Below, piece after piece: positions 56,210 through 64,000 of a stretch of DNA of 64,000 nucleotides. This stretch comes from Mycobacterium kyorinense (GTDB taxonomy: Bacteria > Actinomycetota > Actinomycetes > Mycobacteriales > Mycobacteriaceae). The stretch covers positions 1-64,000 of the forward strand of contig NZ_LQPE01000127.1 in assembly GCF_002101735.1 (NCBI RefSeq). The letters are read 5' to 3'. Position 1 is the stretch's first letter, and each line of letters opens with the position of its first letter. The notes below the pieces were generated by a model, which made no database searches, had not been told where the DNA came from, and worked only from the letters and a program-made list of their open reading frames with translations. The translations under genes were made by a program, and so were the position numbers.

Positions 56210-56644
56210 CTAGTTGAGGCGGACCGGTCCGGGGCCTTGTTCGGCGAGCACGTCGCCGGGGTTGGCCAGCTGGCAGCTGCGCAGGCTCAGGCAGCCGCAG
56301 CCGATGCAGTCGGCGAGGTTGTCCCGTAGCCGTTGCAGGTGGACGATCCGGTCGTCGAGGTCGGCGCGCCAGCCGGCCGACAGCCGCGCCCAGTCCTTGC
56401 TGGTGGGCACCCGGTCGGTGGGCAGGGTGGCCAGCGCCTCGCGGACCCGGGCCAGCGGGATGCCCAGCCGCTGCGACATCCGGATGAACGCGACCCGCCG
56501 CAGCGTGTCGCGGCTGTAGCGGCGCTGGTTGCCCGATGTGCGCCGGCTGGTGATCAGGCCTTGGCGCTCGTAGAAGTGCAGCGCCGAGACCGCTACGCCG
56601 GCCCGTGCGGCCAGCTCGCCGGGAAGGAGCTCCTGGGTGTCCAT
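56210..56644 (-). CDS. soxR: Redox-sensing MerR-family regulator SoxR
   Basis: This 144-residue protein has an N-terminal MerR winged helix (LLPGELAARAGVAVSALHFYERQGLI in part; NQRRYSRDTLRRV), a dimerisation helix and the [2Fe-2S] cluster motif CIGCGCLSLRSC (~residues 113-124), which is the SoxR signature. Oxidation of the cluster by redox-cycling compounds or NO turns it into an activator. A SoxR-box-like site lies between it and the divergent arcA. alkB follows 23 bases downstream, so the alkylation-repair gene may belong to the same transcript. Confidence 0.9.
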   Translation of the reverse strand: MDTQELLPGELAARAGVAVSALHFYERQGLITSRRTSGNQRRYSRDTLRRVAFIRMSQRLGIPLARVREALATLPTDRVPTSKDWARLSAGWRADLDDRIVHLQRLRDNLADCIGCGCLSLRSCQLANPGDVLAEQGPGPVRLN

Positions 56645-56647
56645 ATA

Positions 56648-56665
56648 CCTAAACCATACTTGAGG
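56648..56665. promoter_or_regulatory. SoxR-box-like site between soxR and arcA
   Basis: CCTAAACCATACTTGAGG matches the right half (ACTTGAGG) of the SoxR box CCTCAAGTTAACTTGAGG exactly and the left half in part, with the same 18-bp length. It lies three bases upstream of the soxR start and 17 bases upstream of the arcA start. Confidence 0.55.
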
Positions 56666-56682
56666 TGGCGGTTGGAGTTACG

Positions 56683-57891
56683 GTGCTAACTGTGAGTCTT
56701 GGCACCAATTCCGAGGTGGGCACGCTGCGGGTGGCGATCCTGCACCGGCCGGGCGCCGAACTGGGCCGGCTCACCCCCGGCAACAACGACAAGTTGCTGT
56801 TCGACGGGCTGCCGTGGGTGGCGCGCGCGCAGGACGAGCACGATGCGTTCGCCGAGCTGCTGCGTTCCCGCGGCGTCGAGGTGCTGCTGATGTCCGAGCT
56901 GCTGACCGAAGCTTTGGAAAGCGGTGCGGCCCGGATGCAGGGGATCGCCGCCGCAGTGGACGACCGGCGGTTGGGATTGCCTCTGGCCCAAGAGCTTTCG
57001 GCCTACCTGCGTGGCTTGGCCCCCGCGGCGCTGGCCCATGTCCTGATGGCGGGCATGACGTTCGCCGAGCTGCCGCCCGACACCCGGACCGACGTGTCGT
57101 TGGTGCGCCTGATGCATCACGCCGCCGACTATGTGATCGAGCCGTTGCCGAATCTGGTGTTCACCCGCGACTCGTCGATCTGGATCGGGCCGCGGGTGAT
57201 CATCCCGACGCTGGCGTTGCCGGCGCGGGCCCGCGAGGCGTCGCTGACCGATCTGATCTATGCCCACCATCCGCGGTTCACCGGCGTGCGGCGCGCCTAC
57301 GAATCACACACCGCGCCGGTCGAAGGCGGTGACGTGCTGCTGCTGGCGCCCGGTGTCGTCGCCGTCGGGGTGGGGGAGCGCACCACGCCGGCCGGCGCGG
57401 AAGCGTTGGCGCGCAGCCTGTTCGACGACGATCTCGCGGAAACCGTGTTGGCCGTTCCGATCGAGCAGCGCCGCGCGCAGATGCACCTGGACACCGTGTG
57501 CACCATGGTCGACACCGATGCGGTGGTGATGTACGCCAATGTCGTCGACACCCTGTCCGCGTACACGATTGCGCGCACACCCGACGGCGTGAAGATCTCC
57601 GACGCGGCGCCGTTCGTGGAGGCCGCCGCGACGGCGATCGGTGTCGACAAGTTGCGGGTCATCGACACCGGCTTGGATCCCGTTATCGCCGAACGCGAAC
57701 AGTGGGACGACGGCAACAACACGCTGGCGCTGGCGCCCGGTGTCGTCGTCGCCTACGAGCGCAATGTGCGGACCAATTACCGCCTCGAGGAGGCGGGGAT
57801 TGAAGTGCTCACGATCGCGGCCTCGGAGCTGGGCACCGGTCGCGGCGGGCCACGCTGCATGTCCTGCCCGGCCGCCCGGGACCCGCTGTAG
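56683..57891 (+). CDS. arcA: Arginine deiminase
   Basis: This 402-residue enzyme hydrolyses arginine to citrulline and ammonia. Key elements are [37 protein letters not shown]-type [26 protein letters not shown] with catalytic His, [16 protein letters not shown], and the nucleophilic Cys in [10 protein letters not shown] near the C-terminus. GTG 56683 has GGAG five bases upstream and gives the length I recall for M. tuberculosis ArcA. No arcB or arcC follows. The divergent soxR and shared box suggest redox or NO control. Confidence 0.94.
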   Translation: MLTVSLGTNSEVGTLRVAILHRPGAELGRLTPGNNDKLLFDGLPWVARAQDEHDAFAELLRSRGVEVLLMSELLTEALESGAARMQGIAAAVDDRRLGLPLAQELSAYLRGLAPAALAHVLMAGMTFAELPPDTRTDVSLVRLMHHAADYVIEPLPNLVFTRDSSIWIGPRVIIPTLALPARAREASLTDLIYAHHPRFTGVRRAYESHTAPVEGGDVLLLAPGVVAVGVGERTTPAGAEALARSLFDDDLAETVLAVPIEQRRAQMHLDTVCTMVDTDAVVMYANVVDTLSAYTIARTPDGVKISDAAPFVEAAATAIGVDKLRVIDTGLDPVIAEREQWDDGNNTLALAPGVVVAYERNVRTNYRLEEAGIEVLTIAASELGTGRGGPRCMSCPAARDPL

Positions 57892-57897
57892 GTTGTC

Positions 57898-57962
57898 GCG
57901 TTGAGATTGCGCACAGCGTCGTTGTTCCGCGAACATCACGACCCTACACGCAATTTCAACGC
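57898..57962. repeat. Dispersed GCGTTGAGATTGCG repeat (family 4), two inverted copies
   Basis: GCGTTGAGATTGCGC (57898-57912) continues as a ~29-base element to 57926 (ending GTTGTT). An inverted near-copy CGCAATTTCAACGC lies at 57949-57962, inside the last codons of the DUF559 gene. The pair can form a hairpin between the convergent arcA and DUF559 genes. A further inverted copy lies at 58868-58893. Confidence 0.7.
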
Positions 57963-58796
57963 ATACCTGCGACGGGCAAAGGCCTCCGACACTCGATGAA
58001 GAATGAATCGGCGGCTGTGTTCGGCCACCACGTGGATATCGATCCAGCCTTGGCGTTCGATCAGTTCGGCGCGCCCGATGTCGTGCACGTACCGCTCACG
58101 ATCGGAGCTATGCTGCTGGCCGTCGTAGTCGAGGCCCACCCGTGGCTCGTCGTAACCCATATCGATGAACGCCTCGTTGAAGCCGTCGGTGATTCTGATT
58201 TGTGTTCTCGGCGCAGGTAGTCCGGCGTCGATGAGCAAGAGCCGCAACCACGTTTCCTTCGGAGACTGGGCGCCAGGGTCCATCAGGTTGAGGGCGACCG
58301 GCGACCGGCGTAGTCCGCGGGCCCTCGGATAGCGGTCGGCCAACGCGAAAGCATCGCATGCCGCTACACCAGTGGCCCGGGCCAATGCGTCGAGGTGCCT
58401 GACAGCGACATCCCGCGGCAGATGCCGGGCAAGGTCGAGTGCGGTCCGCGCTGGAGTGGTCACCGGGATACCGTCGACCTCGACGATCTCGTCCGGCTCG
58501 ATCCGCTCATTGCGAACCACAACTCCCGGCGGCGGTCGGCCGTTGCGCCAGATCATCTCGATCGGTGTCCGCGCGTCAATCCAGAGCGCACCGTGTAGCG
58601 CGGCAGCGGCGCGCCCGGCGATCACACCGTTGCGACCTGACCACAGCCAGGCACCTACCGTGTTGTGCCGCAGTGAGGGAGCCGCGGTCTTGGCTACATA
58701 GATGCCGGGAAAGATCAAGCTGTAGTTCCAACGCAACTGGCCTTTGGTTAGCGCGCCGCGAGCGAGCATCTCGGTGCCGACGAACACTTCAGACAC
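57936..58796 (-). CDS. DUF559 (Vsr-like nuclease fold) protein with AbiEi-like N-terminus
   Basis: This 286-residue protein is of a type common in mycobacteria. The N-terminal half (residues ~10-180) resembles the transcriptional-regulator-like/AbiEi antitoxin fold (ARGALTKGQLRW, YSLIFPGIYVAK, GIPVTTPARTALDLARHL). The C-terminal DUF559 domain carries a PD-(D/E)xK-like set: SPKETWLRLLLIDAG, AFIDMGYDEPRVGLDYDGQQHS and RQGWIDIHVV. It could be an endonuclease or a regulator; no toxin partner is adjacent. Repeat copies flank it on both sides. GTG start 58794-58796. Confidence 0.7.
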   Translation of the reverse strand: MSEVFVGTEMLARGALTKGQLRWNYSLIFPGIYVAKTAAPSLRHNTVGAWLWSGRNGVIAGRAAAALHGALWIDARTPIEMIWRNGRPPPGVVVRNERIEPDEIVEVDGIPVTTPARTALDLARHLPRDVAVRHLDALARATGVAACDAFALADRYPRARGLRRSPVALNLMDPGAQSPKETWLRLLLIDAGLPAPRTQIRITDGFNEAFIDMGYDEPRVGLDYDGQQHSSDRERYVHDIGRAELIERQGWIDIHVVAEHSRRFILHRVSEAFARRRYALKLRVGS

Positions 58797-58867
58797 GCAA
58801 CGATACTGGTAGACGGCGGCTGGGCGCGCCGTTCAGATTGCACGCTGGGTTGTGGATAAGCCGGATG

Positions 58868-58893
58868 AACAACGCTGAGCGCAATCTCAACGC
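58868..58893. repeat. Dispersed GCGTTGAGATTGCG repeat (family 4), inverted copy upstream of the DUF559 gene
   Basis: The reverse complement reads GCGTTGAGATTGCGC followed by TCAGCGTTGTT, matching the element at 57898 over most of its length. The TTGA within it supplies the stop codon of pmt, so the copy begins exactly at the end of that gene. Confidence 0.7.
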
Positions 58894-60431
58894 CAGCTGG
58901 GTAGCCAGATCTCCATGTTCCAGGTGGCCTGCGAGATCGGCTGGCCGGTAAGGATGGGGAACAGCCACGCGAAGTTGGTCAACACCAAAGCGACGTAGCA
59001 GGAGACGACGATCAGCCCGAGTGTGCGCCGTTCCGGTCCTTGCCTTGGCTGGTAAAGGATGTCGCCGAGAATCAGCGCGATCGCCATCACCAAAAACGGC
59101 GCCATCGTCGCCGCATAGAAGAAGTACATCTGCCGGTCGATGTCGGCGAACCACGGCAACCACCCGGCGCAATAACCGACGAGCACTGCGGCGTAACGCC
59201 AATCCCGTCGGATGAATGCCCGCCACGCCGCATAGAAAAGGACCGGCACCGACACCCACCACAGCGCCGGAGTGCCGACCAGCATCACGGCCTTGACGCA
59301 CGACTGTGCGCCGCAACCCGGCACGTTCTGCTGGTCGATGGCGTAGAGCACCGGCCGCAGCGACATCGGCCAGGCCCACGGCTTGGACTCCCACGGATGG
59401 TAGTTCCCCGCGGAATTGGTCAGCCCGGAATGGAATTGGTAGGCCTTGTAGGTGTAGTGCCACAGCGAGCGAATGGCATCGGGCATCGGGAAGCTGGCCT
59501 CGTCGCCGATCGACTGGCCGACCTCGTGACGGTTGATCGCCGTCTCGGAGGCGAACCACGGCGCATACGAAGCCAGATACACCGCGAACGGAATAACCAG
59601 CAGCGCATACACAGTCGGGCCCACGTCACGCCGCACCACCCCCAGCCACGGCCGGGGCACCCGGTAGGCGCGGCGCGCGGCCAGGTCGAACGCCAGCGAC
59701 ATCAACCCGAAGAACAGCACGAAGTACAGGCCCGACCACTTTGTCGCACAAGCCAATCCGAGCAGCACCCCGGCGCCGAAGCGCCACCACCGCACGCCCA
59801 GCCGCGGCCCCCACGGTGTCTCGTCGCTGCGGCCCTCGCTCAGCGCGATGTGCATCCGTTCCCGAACCTGATCGCGGTCGACGATCAGCGCCCCGAACGC
59901 CGCGACGACGAAGAACGCCAGAAAGCCGTCGAGCAGCGCGGTGCGCGACGCGACAAAGCTGACGCCGTCGGCGATCAGCAGCAGCCCGGCGATACCACCG
60001 ACCAGAGTCGAGCGGCTGATCCGCCGCACGATGCGAACCACCAATGCCACCATCACCACGCCGAGCAGCGCCCCGGTGAATCGCCAGCCCACCCCGTTGT
60101 AACCGAAGATGGCTTCGCCCAGCGCGATCAGCTGCTTGCCGACCGGCGGGTGAACGACCAGTCCGAAGCCCGGGTTGTCCTCCACGCCGTGGTTGTGCAG
60201 CATCTGCCAGGCCTGCGGCGCGTAATGCTTTTCGTCGAAGATCGGTGTGCCGGCGTCGGTCGGCGAGCCCAGGTTCACGAACCGGGTGAGCGCCGCCAGC
60301 GCGGTGACCACCGCGGTGACCGCCCAGCCGTTGAGGCGGTCGACAGGCCCGAAATCCGCGACCGGCATCAGCGGCCCTGGGCTGATGACCGGTACCGGCC
60401 GTTCGGCGACGTCGACAGGAGCAGCGGTCAT
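58887..60431 (-). CDS. pmt: Protein O-mannosyltransferase
   Basis: This 514-residue polytopic GT39 enzyme transfers mannose from polyprenyl-phosphate-mannose to Ser/Thr of exported proteins. The first loop has GTPIFDEKHYAPQAWQML (DE catalytic motif, ~residue 66) and HPPVGKQLIALGE. About ten membrane segments follow, with LGLACATKWSGLYFVLFFGLM (in part), YHPWESKPWAWP and FADIDRQMYFFYA. It corresponds to Rv1002c. ATG 60429-60431 is 25 bases from the divergent rsmI start, so the two share a promoter region, as in M. tuberculosis. Confidence 0.95.
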   Translation of the reverse strand: MTAAPVDVAERPVPVISPGPLMPVADFGPVDRLNGWAVTAVVTALAALTRFVNLGSPTDAGTPIFDEKHYAPQAWQMLHNHGVEDNPGFGLVVHPPVGKQLIALGEAIFGYNGVGWRFTGALLGVVMVALVVRIVRRISRSTLVGGIAGLLLIADGVSFVASRTALLDGFLAFFVVAAFGALIVDRDQVRERMHIALSEGRSDETPWGPRLGVRWWRFGAGVLLGLACATKWSGLYFVLFFGLMSLAFDLAARRAYRVPRPWLGVVRRDVGPTVYALLVIPFAVYLASYAPWFASETAINRHEVGQSIGDEASFPMPDAIRSLWHYTYKAYQFHSGLTNSAGNYHPWESKPWAWPMSLRPVLYAIDQQNVPGCGAQSCVKAVMLVGTPALWWVSVPVLFYAAWRAFIRRDWRYAAVLVGYCAGWLPWFADIDRQMYFFYAATMAPFLVMAIALILGDILYQPRQGPERRTLGLIVVSCYVALVLTNFAWLFPILTGQPISQATWNMEIWLPSWR

Positions 60432-60456
60432 CACCGTCGATCGTAGGCTGTGGCCC

Positions 60457-61287
60457 ATGACCGCCGGTCGACTGCTGCTGGGCGCCACGCCGCTGGGCCA
60501 GCCGGCGGACGCGTCGTCGCGGCTGGTCGAGGCGCTGGCCACTGCCGACGTGGTGGCCGCCGAGGACACCCGCCGGGTGCGCACGCTGGCCACGGCGCTC
60601 GGCGTCCGCATCGCCGGCAAGGTGGTCAGCCTCTACGACCACGTCGAGGCGGCGCGGGTTCCCGGGCTGCTCGACGAGATCGCGGCCGGCGCGACGGTGC
60701 TGATGGTCACCGATGCCGGGATGCCGCTGATCAGCGACCCGGGGCATCGGCTGGTGGTGGCCTGCCTGGAGGCCGGGCTGCCCGTGCACTGCCTGCCCGG
60801 CCCGTCGGCGGTGACCGCCGCGCTGGCGGTGTCGGGGTTGCCGTCGGACAAGTTCTGCTTCGAGGGCTTCGCTCCCCGCAAGCAGTCGGCGCGGCGGAGT
60901 TGGCTGGCGTCACTCGCGGACGAGCCACGCACCTGCGTGTTCTTCGAATCCCCCCGCCGCCTGCCGGCCTGCTTGCGTGACGCCGTCGAGCAGCTCGGCG
61001 GCAGCAGGAGGGCGGCGGTGTGTCGGGAACTGACCAAGGTGCACGAGGAAGTGGTCCGCGGAACGCTGGAGGAGTTGGCGAACTGGGCGGCCGACGGCGT
61101 GCTGGGCGAGATCACCGTCGTGCTCGCCGGAGCCACCCCGAGCGCCGACCTGCCCACGCTGGTTGCCGAGGTGAACTCCCTTGCCCGCCGAGGTGTTCGG
61201 GTCAAAGACGCCTGCGCGCAAGTTACCGCGGGCACGCCGGTGTCACGGCGTGAGCTCTACGACGCGGTGCTGCGGTCGCGCGACTGA
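60457..61287 (+). CDS. rsmI: 16S rRNA 2'-O-methyltransferase RsmI
   Basis: This 276-residue enzyme methylates C1402 of 16S rRNA. It is a tetrapyrrole-methylase-fold protein with LLLGATPLGQPADASSRLVEAL (in part), VVAAEDTRRVRTL, VLMVTDAGMPLISDPGHRLV (in part), [17 protein letters not shown] (in part) and the CRELTKVHEEVVRGT signature. It corresponds to Rv1003. The last 45 bases overlap the end of the convergent pabB gene, an unusually long tail-to-tail overlap. Confidence 0.94.
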   Translation: MTAGRLLLGATPLGQPADASSRLVEALATADVVAAEDTRRVRTLATALGVRIAGKVVSLYDHVEAARVPGLLDEIAAGATVLMVTDAGMPLISDPGHRLVVACLEAGLPVHCLPGPSAVTAALAVSGLPSDKFCFEGFAPRKQSARRSWLASLADEPRTCVFFESPRRLPACLRDAVEQLGGSRRAAVCRELTKVHEEVVRGTLEELANWAADGVLGEITVVLAGATPSADLPTLVAEVNSLARRGVRVKDACAQVTAGTPVSRRELYDAVLRSRD

Positions 61288-62496
61288 GGTCTGCAGGATC
61301 GGCGCGGCCTTGTGCAGGCACTCGTCCCATTCCGCATCGACGTCGGAGTCGGCCGTGATCCCGCCGCCGGCTCCGAGCACCGCGTTGCCCGCGGTGTCGA
61401 ATTCCACCGTGCGGATAGCCACGTTGAGCTCGCAGCCCGCCACCGGCGAAGCCAAACCGACTGTGCCGCAATACACTCCGCGCCGAGACTGCTCCCACTG
61501 CGAAATGAGCTGTCGCGCGCGCAGTTTGGGGGTTCCGGTGACCGAAGCCGGCGGGAAGGCGGCATCCAACAACGCCCCCGTCGGCACCGAGGTGGGCACC
61601 ACCGCCGAGACGGTCGACACCAGATGCCACACGCCCGGCGCTGGTCGCACCACCAGCAGCTCGGGCACGTCGACCGTGCCGGTGACCGCCACCCGGCTCA
61701 GGTCGTTGCGAACCATGTCGACGATCATGATGTTTTCGGCGACGTCTTTGACCGAGGCCCGCAGCGCCGACGGGCAGGCATCTAGCGGCAGGGTCCCCTT
61801 GATCGGGCTGGACGTCACGACATCGCCACGGCGGCATAGGAACAGCTCCGGCGACAGCGACGCCACTGCGCCCCACGGGCCCGCAAGATAGGCCGCCCGG
61901 GCCGGCGCCGTGCAGGCGATGCCGTCGGCGAAGAAGTCCAGCGGCGCCCCGGCGAGGATGCCGCTGAATTGCGTGCAGACGCAAGCCTGATACACCTCGC
62001 CGGCGGCGATCGCCTCCAGGCAGGCCAGCACCCCGGCGCGGTGTGCGGCACGGTCGGCGTCGTCCCACTCGGTGCGGCATGCCCGTTCGGGCGCCGGCGT
62101 CGCCAGCGCGTCGACGAGCCACCCCGGCATCGGCGCGCCCGACAGGCTCTCGTACCACCACTGCCGGTCGCGGTCGCAGCGCAACACGCAGTCGGTCCAG
62201 CCGCCGGCGGCCGCCGGGAGGCGGGGCGGTCGCCCGTCGGCGCCCGGATCGGGGTAGGACAGGTAGCCGATCCAGCCGCCGCCCACCGCGGCGGTGTCTG
62301 AGCCGGGACGCACGGCGAACGCGTCGGCGGGATCGACCGGCAGCAGCGAAACGCTGGGTGCGACGACGGCCGACGCGCCGAACCACTCGCCGGTCAGCGC
62401 CGCCGGCGGCGGCAGGCCGAGCCGAGCCGTGGCGTCGCCGACGGCGCGCAGCACTTGCGCCGCGTCGCCCAGGTCGCCGAGCCGGTCGATTCGCAC
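61243..62496 (-). CDS. pabB: Aminodeoxychorismate synthase component I
   Basis: This 417-residue member of the chorismate-utilising family combines chorismate with ammonia to make 4-amino-4-deoxychorismate for folate. It has SLSPELFLCRRG, the SSPIKGTLPLDA motif, AENIMIVDMVRNDLSRV, and the C-terminal ASVTGTPKLRARQLI, GVYCGTVGL and GGGITADSDVDAEWDECLHKA. The PIKGT lysine is characteristic of PabB. GTG 62494-62496 is the start. It corresponds to Rv1005c. The stop lies inside the rsmI coding end. Confidence 0.92.
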   Translation of the reverse strand: MRIDRLGDLGDAAQVLRAVGDATARLGLPPPAALTGEWFGASAVVAPSVSLLPVDPADAFAVRPGSDTAAVGGGWIGYLSYPDPGADGRPPRLPAAAGGWTDCVLRCDRDRQWWYESLSGAPMPGWLVDALATPAPERACRTEWDDADRAAHRAGVLACLEAIAAGEVYQACVCTQFSGILAGAPLDFFADGIACTAPARAAYLAGPWGAVASLSPELFLCRRGDVVTSSPIKGTLPLDACPSALRASVKDVAENIMIVDMVRNDLSRVAVTGTVDVPELLVVRPAPGVWHLVSTVSAVVPTSVPTGALLDAAFPPASVTGTPKLRARQLISQWEQSRRGVYCGTVGLASPVAGCELNVAIRTVEFDTAGNAVLGAGGGITADSDVDAEWDECLHKAAPILQTSVARPQHRVVELTP

Positions 62497-62517
62497 CGCT
62501 CTAGCTTGGCAGACGTG

Positions 62518-63411
62518 TCACGCGCGGCGGATCTCGCGTGCGGTCGCCAGCGCCGCCAGCTTGTCGGGGTTGCGCATCGCGTAGAAGTTGGTGATCTTGC
62601 CGTCGACGATCTCGATGGTGAACACGCCTTCGAGGTGGTCGGCGCGGTAGAGCAGCACCGCCGGCGCGGCGTTGCAGACCACCATTTCCACCCGGACGTC
62701 GGGTATCTGCATGCCCCTGCTCACCAGCCCGACCACGGCCCGGGCCACCTTGTCGGCGCCGACCACCGGTCTTCTCGCCGCGCTGGCCTTGCCGCCGCTG
62801 TCCGCCGTCCACGCCACGTCGGGGGCCAGCATCGACATCACCGTCTGCACGTCGCCAGATGACGCGGCGGCCATGAATTCGGCCGTGATCCGCGCCGTCT
62901 GCTCCGGGTCGGCAGGGGCGAAGCGGCGGCGCCGGGCCTGCACGTGTTCACGCGCCCGGTGCGCGATCTGTCGGACGGTCGGCGCGGGTTTGCCGACAGC
63001 GTCGGCGATTTCGCCGTAGTCGAAGCCGAACACCTCGCGCAGCACGAACACCGCGCGTTCGTCGGGACCCAAGGTCTCCAGCAGCACCAGCATCGCCATC
63101 GACACCGATTCGGCCAGCACCACATCGGCCGACGGGTCGGTGTCGTCGAGCAGCAACGGCTCGGGCAGCCACGGGCCCACGTAGTCCTCGCGCCGGCGGG
63201 CACCCGCCCGCAGCGCGTTGAGCGCCTGGCGGGTGACCAGCCGGGCCAGATAGGACTTGGTGTCGTTCACACTCGACAGGTCGACCTCGGCCCACCGCAG
63301 ATAGCTGTCCTGCAGCACATCGTCGGCTTCTGTTGCGCTGCCGAGGATTTCGTAGGCGATCGTGAACAGCAGCGGCCGCAGGAGGGTGAACCGCTCGGCA
63401 TGTTCGGTCAC
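62518..63411 (-). CDS. ECF41-type RNA polymerase sigma factor with SnoaL-like C-terminal domain
   Basis: This 297-residue protein has sigma region 2 (RFTLLRPLLFTIAYEILGSATEADDVLQDSYLRW in part) and region 4 (LGPDERAVFVLREVFGFDYGEIADAVGKPAPTVRQIAHRAREHV in part). A C-terminal SnoaL/NTF2-like domain (~residues 185-290) has TAEFMAAASSGDV, MLAPDVAWTADSGGK and FTIEIVDGKITNFYAMRNPDKL. This is the SigJ/ECF41 architecture, in which the C-terminal domain regulates activity instead of a separate anti-sigma factor. GTG 63411 overlaps the stop of the FAD oxidoreductase gene by four bases, the usual ECF41 partner arrangement. Confidence 0.88.
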   Translation of the reverse strand: MTEHAERFTLLRPLLFTIAYEILGSATEADDVLQDSYLRWAEVDLSSVNDTKSYLARLVTRQALNALRAGARRREDYVGPWLPEPLLLDDTDPSADVVLAESVSMAMLVLLETLGPDERAVFVLREVFGFDYGEIADAVGKPAPTVRQIAHRAREHVQARRRRFAPADPEQTARITAEFMAAASSGDVQTVMSMLAPDVAWTADSGGKASAARRPVVGADKVARAVVGLVSRGMQIPDVRVEMVVCNAAPAVLLYRADHLEGVFTIEIVDGKITNFYAMRNPDKLAALATAREIRRA

Positions 63412-64000
63412 GGCACCGTGACCGCCTCGTGCACCGGCTGCGACGGCCGCTTGCCGCCCTTGAGCCAGCGGTACCAGCCGGGCTTGGCGGCCTCGCGACG
63501 GATACCCCACACCGTGCCCTTGCAGATCGCTTCCTTGATCGAGGCGGCCACCCGGCCGCCGATGGCGGCGTTGATCGGGGTGTCGTCGAGACGGGACAGC
63601 TGCACGGTGGCATACGAGCGGCCCAGGCTGATGCACTGGCCGACGAACGCCTGGTCGACGACCGCCGGGGCGGTGCCGGAGATGCGGCTCAGTACCGTGT
63701 TGGCGGCCTGGGCGCCGAGCGGGATCGCGGCCTGGCAGCTCATCCGCAGCGGCTCGCCCGACGGGGCGGCGGCGTCGCCGGCCGCCACGATGCGGGCGTC
63801 GTCGACACTGGTGAGCGTTTGGTCGGTGAGCAGGCGGCCCAGCTCGTCGGTGCGTAAACCGCTGCGGGCGGCCAGATCCGGCGCACCGAAGCCCGCCGTC
63901 CACACCGTCAGCGCGCTGGGCAACAGCGAACCGTCACCGAGGACCACGGCGTCGGGACGAACCTCGGCCACGGTGGCGGTTTCGAGCACGTGGACGCCGA
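63408..64000 (-). CDS. NAD(P)/FAD-dependent oxidoreductase, C-terminal part (runs off the right edge)
   Basis: The visible ~197 residues are the C-terminal half of a type-II NADH-dehydrogenase-like flavoprotein. They include VWTAGFGAPDLAARSGL, the FAD-contact DARIVAAGDAAAPSG and CQAAIPLGAQAANTVL. The start is beyond the window. ECF41 sigma factors are typically encoded beside a carboxymuconolactone decarboxylase, oxidoreductase or epimerase gene, and this enzyme fills that role. Its stop overlaps the sigma-factor start (GTGA), so both are expressed together. Confidence 0.8.
   Translation of the reverse strand, partial: GVHVLETATVAEVRPDAVVLGDGSLLPSALTVWTAGFGAPDLAARSGLRTDELGRLLTDQTLTSVDDARIVAAGDAAAPSGEPLRMSCQAAIPLGAQAANTVLSRISGTAPAVVDQAFVGQCISLGRSYATVQLSRLDDTPINAAIGGRVAASIKEAICKGTVWGIRREAAKPGWYRWLKGGKRPSQPVHEAVTVP

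Overview
The window is GC-rich, densely coded chromosomal DNA from a Mycobacterium, most likely a non-tuberculous species. From about 7.4 kb to 62.5 kb the gene order follows the M. tuberculosis segment from Rv0944 to Rv1005c as I remember it: fpg2, SDR, pgi, chorismate mutase, uvrD1, sucCD, purNH, a MoxR/VWA pair, echA7-fadE12-accA2-accD2-fadE13-DUF1446, rpmF, mprAB, pepD, moaB2, ruc, galU, moeA1/glp, rimJ, glpR, a lysine acetyltransferase, alkB, arcA, pmt, rsmI and pabB. Several blocks known from M. tuberculosis here (PE_PGRS genes, the Rv0986-0988 transport block) are missing, and several genes are extra. This synteny comes from memory, not from an alignment.

Layout. 0-2.4 kb: a chemotaxis-type cluster in a presumably non-flagellated genus (cheB, a STAS+ATPase switch protein and a cheR that stops being CheR-like at about base 78). 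2.4-6.2 kb: a flavin-monooxygenase-like protein without its first FAD domain, an AurF-type diiron oxygenase and a cytochrome aa3 subunit I gene that looks like a second ctaD copy. 6.2-9.0 kb: cobF, a small membrane protein, a full-length fpg2 and an SDR. 9.1-11.1 kb: a DUF2236 oxygenase and a TetR regulator around a 41-bp palindrome. 11-31.7 kb: central metabolism, repair and envelope genes, including sucCD with a co-translated thiolase-like gene, an LLM oxidoreductase behind a KstR-type box, and purNH. A frameshifted LGFP lipoprotein lies between purH and the MoxR/VWA pair.

31.7-40.1 kb is a six-gene, overlapping minus-strand operon. It encodes a DUF1446 (AtuA-like) protein, two acyl-CoA dehydrogenases, a biotin-dependent carboxylase pair and a crotonase, a gene set like the Liu/Atu pathways for branched or terpenoid acyl-CoAs. 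fadE12 in it carries a one-base frameshift. 40.3-46.4 kb holds rpmF and the envelope-stress system mprA-mprB-pepD with two MprA-like direct repeats, followed by moaB2, an MscL channel with an added zinc ribbon, and the CIRCE-controlled chaperone gene ruc with a SAF-domain gene.

46.5-51.2 kb contains folate, UDP-glucose and cell-division genes (galU-glp-rimJ-glpR) and a tRNA-Ala(CGC). 51.2-64 kb contains a DapB-like dehydrogenase behind a palindromic operator, a methyltransferase, a cAMP-type lysine acetyltransferase, two lipoproteins and alkB. It ends with soxR/arcA around a SoxR-like box, a DUF559 nuclease-like gene between repeat copies, pmt, rsmI, pabB, and an ECF41-type sigma factor with its oxidoreductase partner.

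No insertion sequence, prophage, CRISPR array or rRNA was found. No stretch of more than 300 bases lacks a gene. Hairpin repeats in several families lie mainly at gene ends.
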